The notes under the pieces: model-generated | What the model was told of the DNA's origin: nothing | Database searches by the model: none | Seen by the model: only the letters and a program-made list of their open reading frames with translations | Translations under genes and position numbers: made by a program | Origin: an uncultured Pelagibacteraceae bacterium | Lineage (GTDB): Bacteria; Pseudomonadota; Alphaproteobacteria; Pelagibacterales; Pelagibacteraceae | Assembly: GCA_902525625.1 (NCBI GenBank) | Contig: CABZHM010000011.1 | Span: 1-44,832 of the forward strand | Length of the DNA: 44,832 nucleotides | Direction of reading: 5' to 3' | Part shown: in pieces, positions 42,705-44,832 of the stretch | Numbering within the stretch: position 1 is the stretch's first letter | Layout of the letters: the number at the start of each line of letters is the position of its first letter

Positions 42705-43547
42705 ATGAATATATTTGAGGCAATAAAAAGAGGACACACAATATTGAGAGAAAGTGGAATTAAATCTTACAAAATTGATAGTGAGATTCTAATGTCACGG
42801 GTTATAAAAAAAAATCGCGCAGATATTATTTTAAACTTAAATACTAATTTATCCCAAGAGGATTATAATTTATACGAAAATTTAATAATTCAGCGATCTA
42901 AACAAAAACCAATTGCTTATCTTACTGGAAAAAAGGAATTTTGGAAATATGAGTTTATGGTCACAAAAGATGTACTAATACCAAGGCCAGATACAGAAAT
43001 TATTGTTGAAAAAACTTTAAAATTAACAAAAAATAAGAACAAATTAAAAGTTTTAGAAATTGGCATAGGCTCAGGGTGTATTCTTTTATCTATTTTAAAG
43101 GAAAGAAAAAGTTTTTATGGCACCGGTATTGATATTTCAAAAAAAACATTAGAAATATGCAAGATTAATTGCAAAAAACTTGGTTTATCTAGTAGGGTGA
43201 AGTTACTTAAAACAGATATTGACAATTTTAGATATGGCAAATATGATTTAATAATATCCAATCCTCCATATGTTAAAAAGTTTGAATTAAAATATTTGGA
43301 GAAAGAGGTTAGTTTTTATGAGCCAAAACCTGCTTTGGATGGTGGTTCAGATGGGTTATCGAAATTAAAAAAAGTAATTTTTAATTCATCTAATTTAATA
43401 AGAAGAAATGGCAAATTAGTTCTTGAAATAGCTTTTGATCAGGCAGAGAGTGTGAAAAGTATTTTGAAACAAAATGAATTCTATATAAATGAGATTGTTA
43501 AAGACTTATCCAAAAAAAACAGGTGCATAATAAGCACAAGGAAATAA
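42705..43547 (+). CDS. prmC: Release factor glutamine methyltransferase
   Basis: Methylates the GGQ glutamine of release factors with SAM. The 280-residue protein has an N-terminal helical domain (1-75), PIAYLTGKKEFW, DVLIPRPDTE, SAM motif LEIGIGSGCILLSIL, and the catalytic NPPY in LIISNPPYV. It follows prfA directly, as in most bacteria. Confidence 0.95.
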   Translation: MNIFEAIKRGHTILRESGIKSYKIDSEILMSRVIKKNRADIILNLNTNLSQEDYNLYENLIIQRSKQKPIAYLTGKKEFWKYEFMVTKDVLIPRPDTEIIVEKTLKLTKNKNKLKVLEIGIGSGCILLSILKERKSFYGTGIDISKKTLEICKINCKKLGLSSRVKLLKTDIDNFRYGKYDLIISNPPYVKKFELKYLEKEVSFYEPKPALDGGSDGLSKLKKVIFNSSNLIRRNGKLVLEIAFDQAESVKSILKQNEFYINEIVKDLSKKNRCIISTRK

Positions 43548-43550
43548 ATT

Positions 43551-43967
43551 ATGGTTACTTTCAGAAATAATAATTCCAGGAGAAATAACTTTAGAAGAAA
43601 TGAAAGAACTTTTAAGGTTAGCTCAGAAAGAATGAAATATAATAACAACTTTTCACATAATGATAATTTTCAAAGAAAAATATCTGGAAGAAATAATCAT
43701 AATGCCTCAAAATTAATTGAGAAGTATAGTAATTTAGCTAGAGAGGCATTGTCATCTGGTGATAAAATATTATCAGAAAATTATTTTCAACACGCTGATC
43801 ATTTCACGAGAATTTTAAAAGAAAAAGAATTTCAAAAAAAATCTTTGGATGATAAATCTAATAAAGAAATTGGTAATAATTTTTCTGAGAAGAATGATAA
43901 ACAAGACGAAAATTTATCACAAGGTAAGGAGTTAAAAAATAATAAAATTGAGACTAAAGTTAGTTAG
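43551..43967 (+). CDS. DUF4167 domain protein
   Basis: A 138-residue basic protein. The N-terminal half is rich in Arg and Asn (RNNNSRRNNFRRNERTF), likely disordered and nucleic-acid-binding; the conserved domain is residues about 50-90 (KLIEKYSNLAREALSSGDKI, NYFQHADHFTRIL). It is the usual neighbour of prmC in alphaproteobacteria. Function unknown. Its end overlaps the convergent M23 gene by 4 bases. Confidence 0.88.
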   Translation: MVTFRNNNSRRNNFRRNERTFKVSSERMKYNNNFSHNDNFQRKISGRNNHNASKLIEKYSNLAREALSSGDKILSENYFQHADHFTRILKEKEFQKKSLDDKSNKEIGNNFSEKNDKQDENLSQGKELKNNKIETKVS

Positions 43968-44832
43968 TTTAAGCCAATAATTTTTTCAGATTTTAAAACA
44001 TCCAACTTAATTTTTGAAGTCTCAAATAATTTACGCTCTTTACCTTTGAGTATTTTTCCTGAAGGTAATTTAAGTTTCTGAGAATTTATTTTTTTCCCAT
44101 TCATGATTACCTCGTAATGTAGATGTGGTCCGGTTGATTTACCGGTAGAGCCTACGTACCCAATCGTTTGTCCTTGTTTAACTCTTACACCACTTCTGAT
44201 ACCGACAGCAAATTTTGACATATGTGCGTAGACTGTTTGATATGTTGAGTTGTGTTTAATAACTACGCAATTACCTCCACCACCACACCATCCTGCTTTT
44301 TTTACTGTTCCATTTCCAGAAGCCATTATTGGAGTCCCACTAGGCGCTGCAAAATCTGTACCTCGATGCATTTTATTAAACCCATCAATGGGATGTTTTC
44401 TCATTCCAAAAGGAGATGACAATCTAGCACCGTTTATAGGAGTTTTCATTAGTGCTTTTTGACTACTCTTACCATTTTTATCAAAGTGCCCTTTATTTGT
44501 TTCAAAGTCGAAAAAATATAAAGATTTGTCTTGTCCGCTTAATCTTAAGTTTGCAAAAAGAATCTCTCCAGTTTCGATAATTCTCTTGTCGTCATCCATA
44601 AAAACTTCGTACATAATTTGGAAGCTATCGCGTTTTTTAATATCCCTTTGAAAATCAACTTCAAATCCATAAATTCTTGCAAATTCGATAATGGTATTAA
44701 TAGGTATTTTTTTTTTGGTTGCAGATTTATACAAGCTATTTAAAATTGTATTTTCTTTATATATAATTTCTTTTCTTAATTTTGTGAGGATAATTTTTTG
44801 ATCAAATTCATCTTTTTCACTAATTTTTGTTA
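43964..44832 (-). CDS. M23 peptidoglycan endopeptidase, N-terminus outside the window
   Basis: A zinc metallopeptidase that cuts peptidoglycan cross-links in the periplasm. The frame is open to the window edge, so the signal or anchor is not seen. The visible part has a Csd3/OapA-like second domain (ILNSLYKSATKKKIPINTI, GFEVDFQRDIKKRDSF), then the LytM/M23 core with the zinc site HRGTDFAAPSGTPI, an AHMS histidine and HLHYE. The TTG at 44734 is not the true start. Probably MepM-like; it overlaps DUF4167 by 4 bases. Confidence 0.9.
   Translation of the reverse strand, partial: TKISEKDEFDQKIILTKLRKEIIYKENTILNSLYKSATKKKIPINTIIEFARIYGFEVDFQRDIKKRDSFQIMYEVFMDDDKRIIETGEILFANLRLSGQDKSLYFFDFETNKGHFDKNGKSSQKALMKTPINGARLSSPFGMRKHPIDGFNKMHRGTDFAAPSGTPIMASGNGTVKKAGWCGGGGNCVVIKHNSTYQTVYAHMSKFAVGIRSGVRVKQGQTIGYVGSTGKSTGPHLHYEVIMNGKKINSQKLKLPSGKILKGKERKLFETSKIKLDVLKSEKIIGLN

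Noticed and set aside
1..44832. CRISPR array, IS element, prophage or genomic island
   Set aside because: I saw no regularly spaced repeats, transposase or integrase, and gene order is core-like throughout.

Overview
The window looks like a piece of a SAR11 genome (Pelagibacterales, 'Candidatus Pelagibacter' or a close relative). The sequence is very AT-rich (about 30% GC by eye), genes are packed with overlaps of a few bases, and most gene blocks follow alphaproteobacterial order: trpF-trpB-trpA-accD-folC, aroA-cmk-rpsA-ihfB-pyrF, gcrA/argD-argF, cycM/kdsB-pheA, secA/argJ, prfA-prmC-DUF4167. A tandem glycine riboswitch precedes malate synthase, an arrangement described for SAR11. The tRNA-His is of the alphaproteobacterial type lacking G-1. 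I see no insertion sequence, prophage, CRISPR array or rRNA operon.

Layout. 1-2,000: end of hisD, infA, tRNA-Phe, a cold-shock gene with a terminator, then about 270 bases without a firm gene that hold a possible folded RNA or 33-codon ORF. 2,015-5,204: tRNA-His, hisS, hisZ, hisG as one tight plus-strand unit. 5,190-9,514: a 43-codon membrane ORF, an unknown 111-residue protein behind a repeated operator-like motif, then rmuC, a RecB/MGME1-like PD-(D/E)XK nuclease, an exonuclease I homologue and a thioredoxin. 9,511-21,928: a long minus-strand block, read from high to low coordinates: rnd, kdsD, lptC, lptB, aroA, cmk, rpsA, ihfB, pyrF, trpF, trpB, trpA, accD, folC. 21,982-30,633: an NDUFA9-like protein, gcrA, argD-argF, cycM, kdsB-pheA, SRP RNA, dnaX-ybaB-recR. 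30,614-44,832: glcB with its riboswitch, accA, secA, argJ, DUF1178, ubiG, lysC, ispG, prfA, prmC, DUF4167 and the start-truncated M23 peptidase gene.

The genes are core metabolism (His, Trp, Arg, aromatic and folate synthesis, fatty-acid initiation, Kdo/LPS export, isoprenoids) plus translation, secretion and DNA maintenance. The unusual content lies in how they are built. Three minus-strand genes (accD, trpB, rpsA) are each broken by one apparent single-base frameshift, two of them at poly-A runs. dnaX carries an in-frame A-AAA-AAG site that would give a short gamma-like product. TrpA and TrpB have changes at catalytic and subunit-contact positions, including both partners of a known inter-subunit salt bridge. 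Cytidylate kinase lacks the Walker A lysine, AccD has shifted zinc-ligand spacing, and AccA has a hydrophobic C-terminal tail. Apart from the intergenic stretch at 1,745-2,014 and the 5,205-5,425 gap, no non-coding stretch exceeds about 170 bases.
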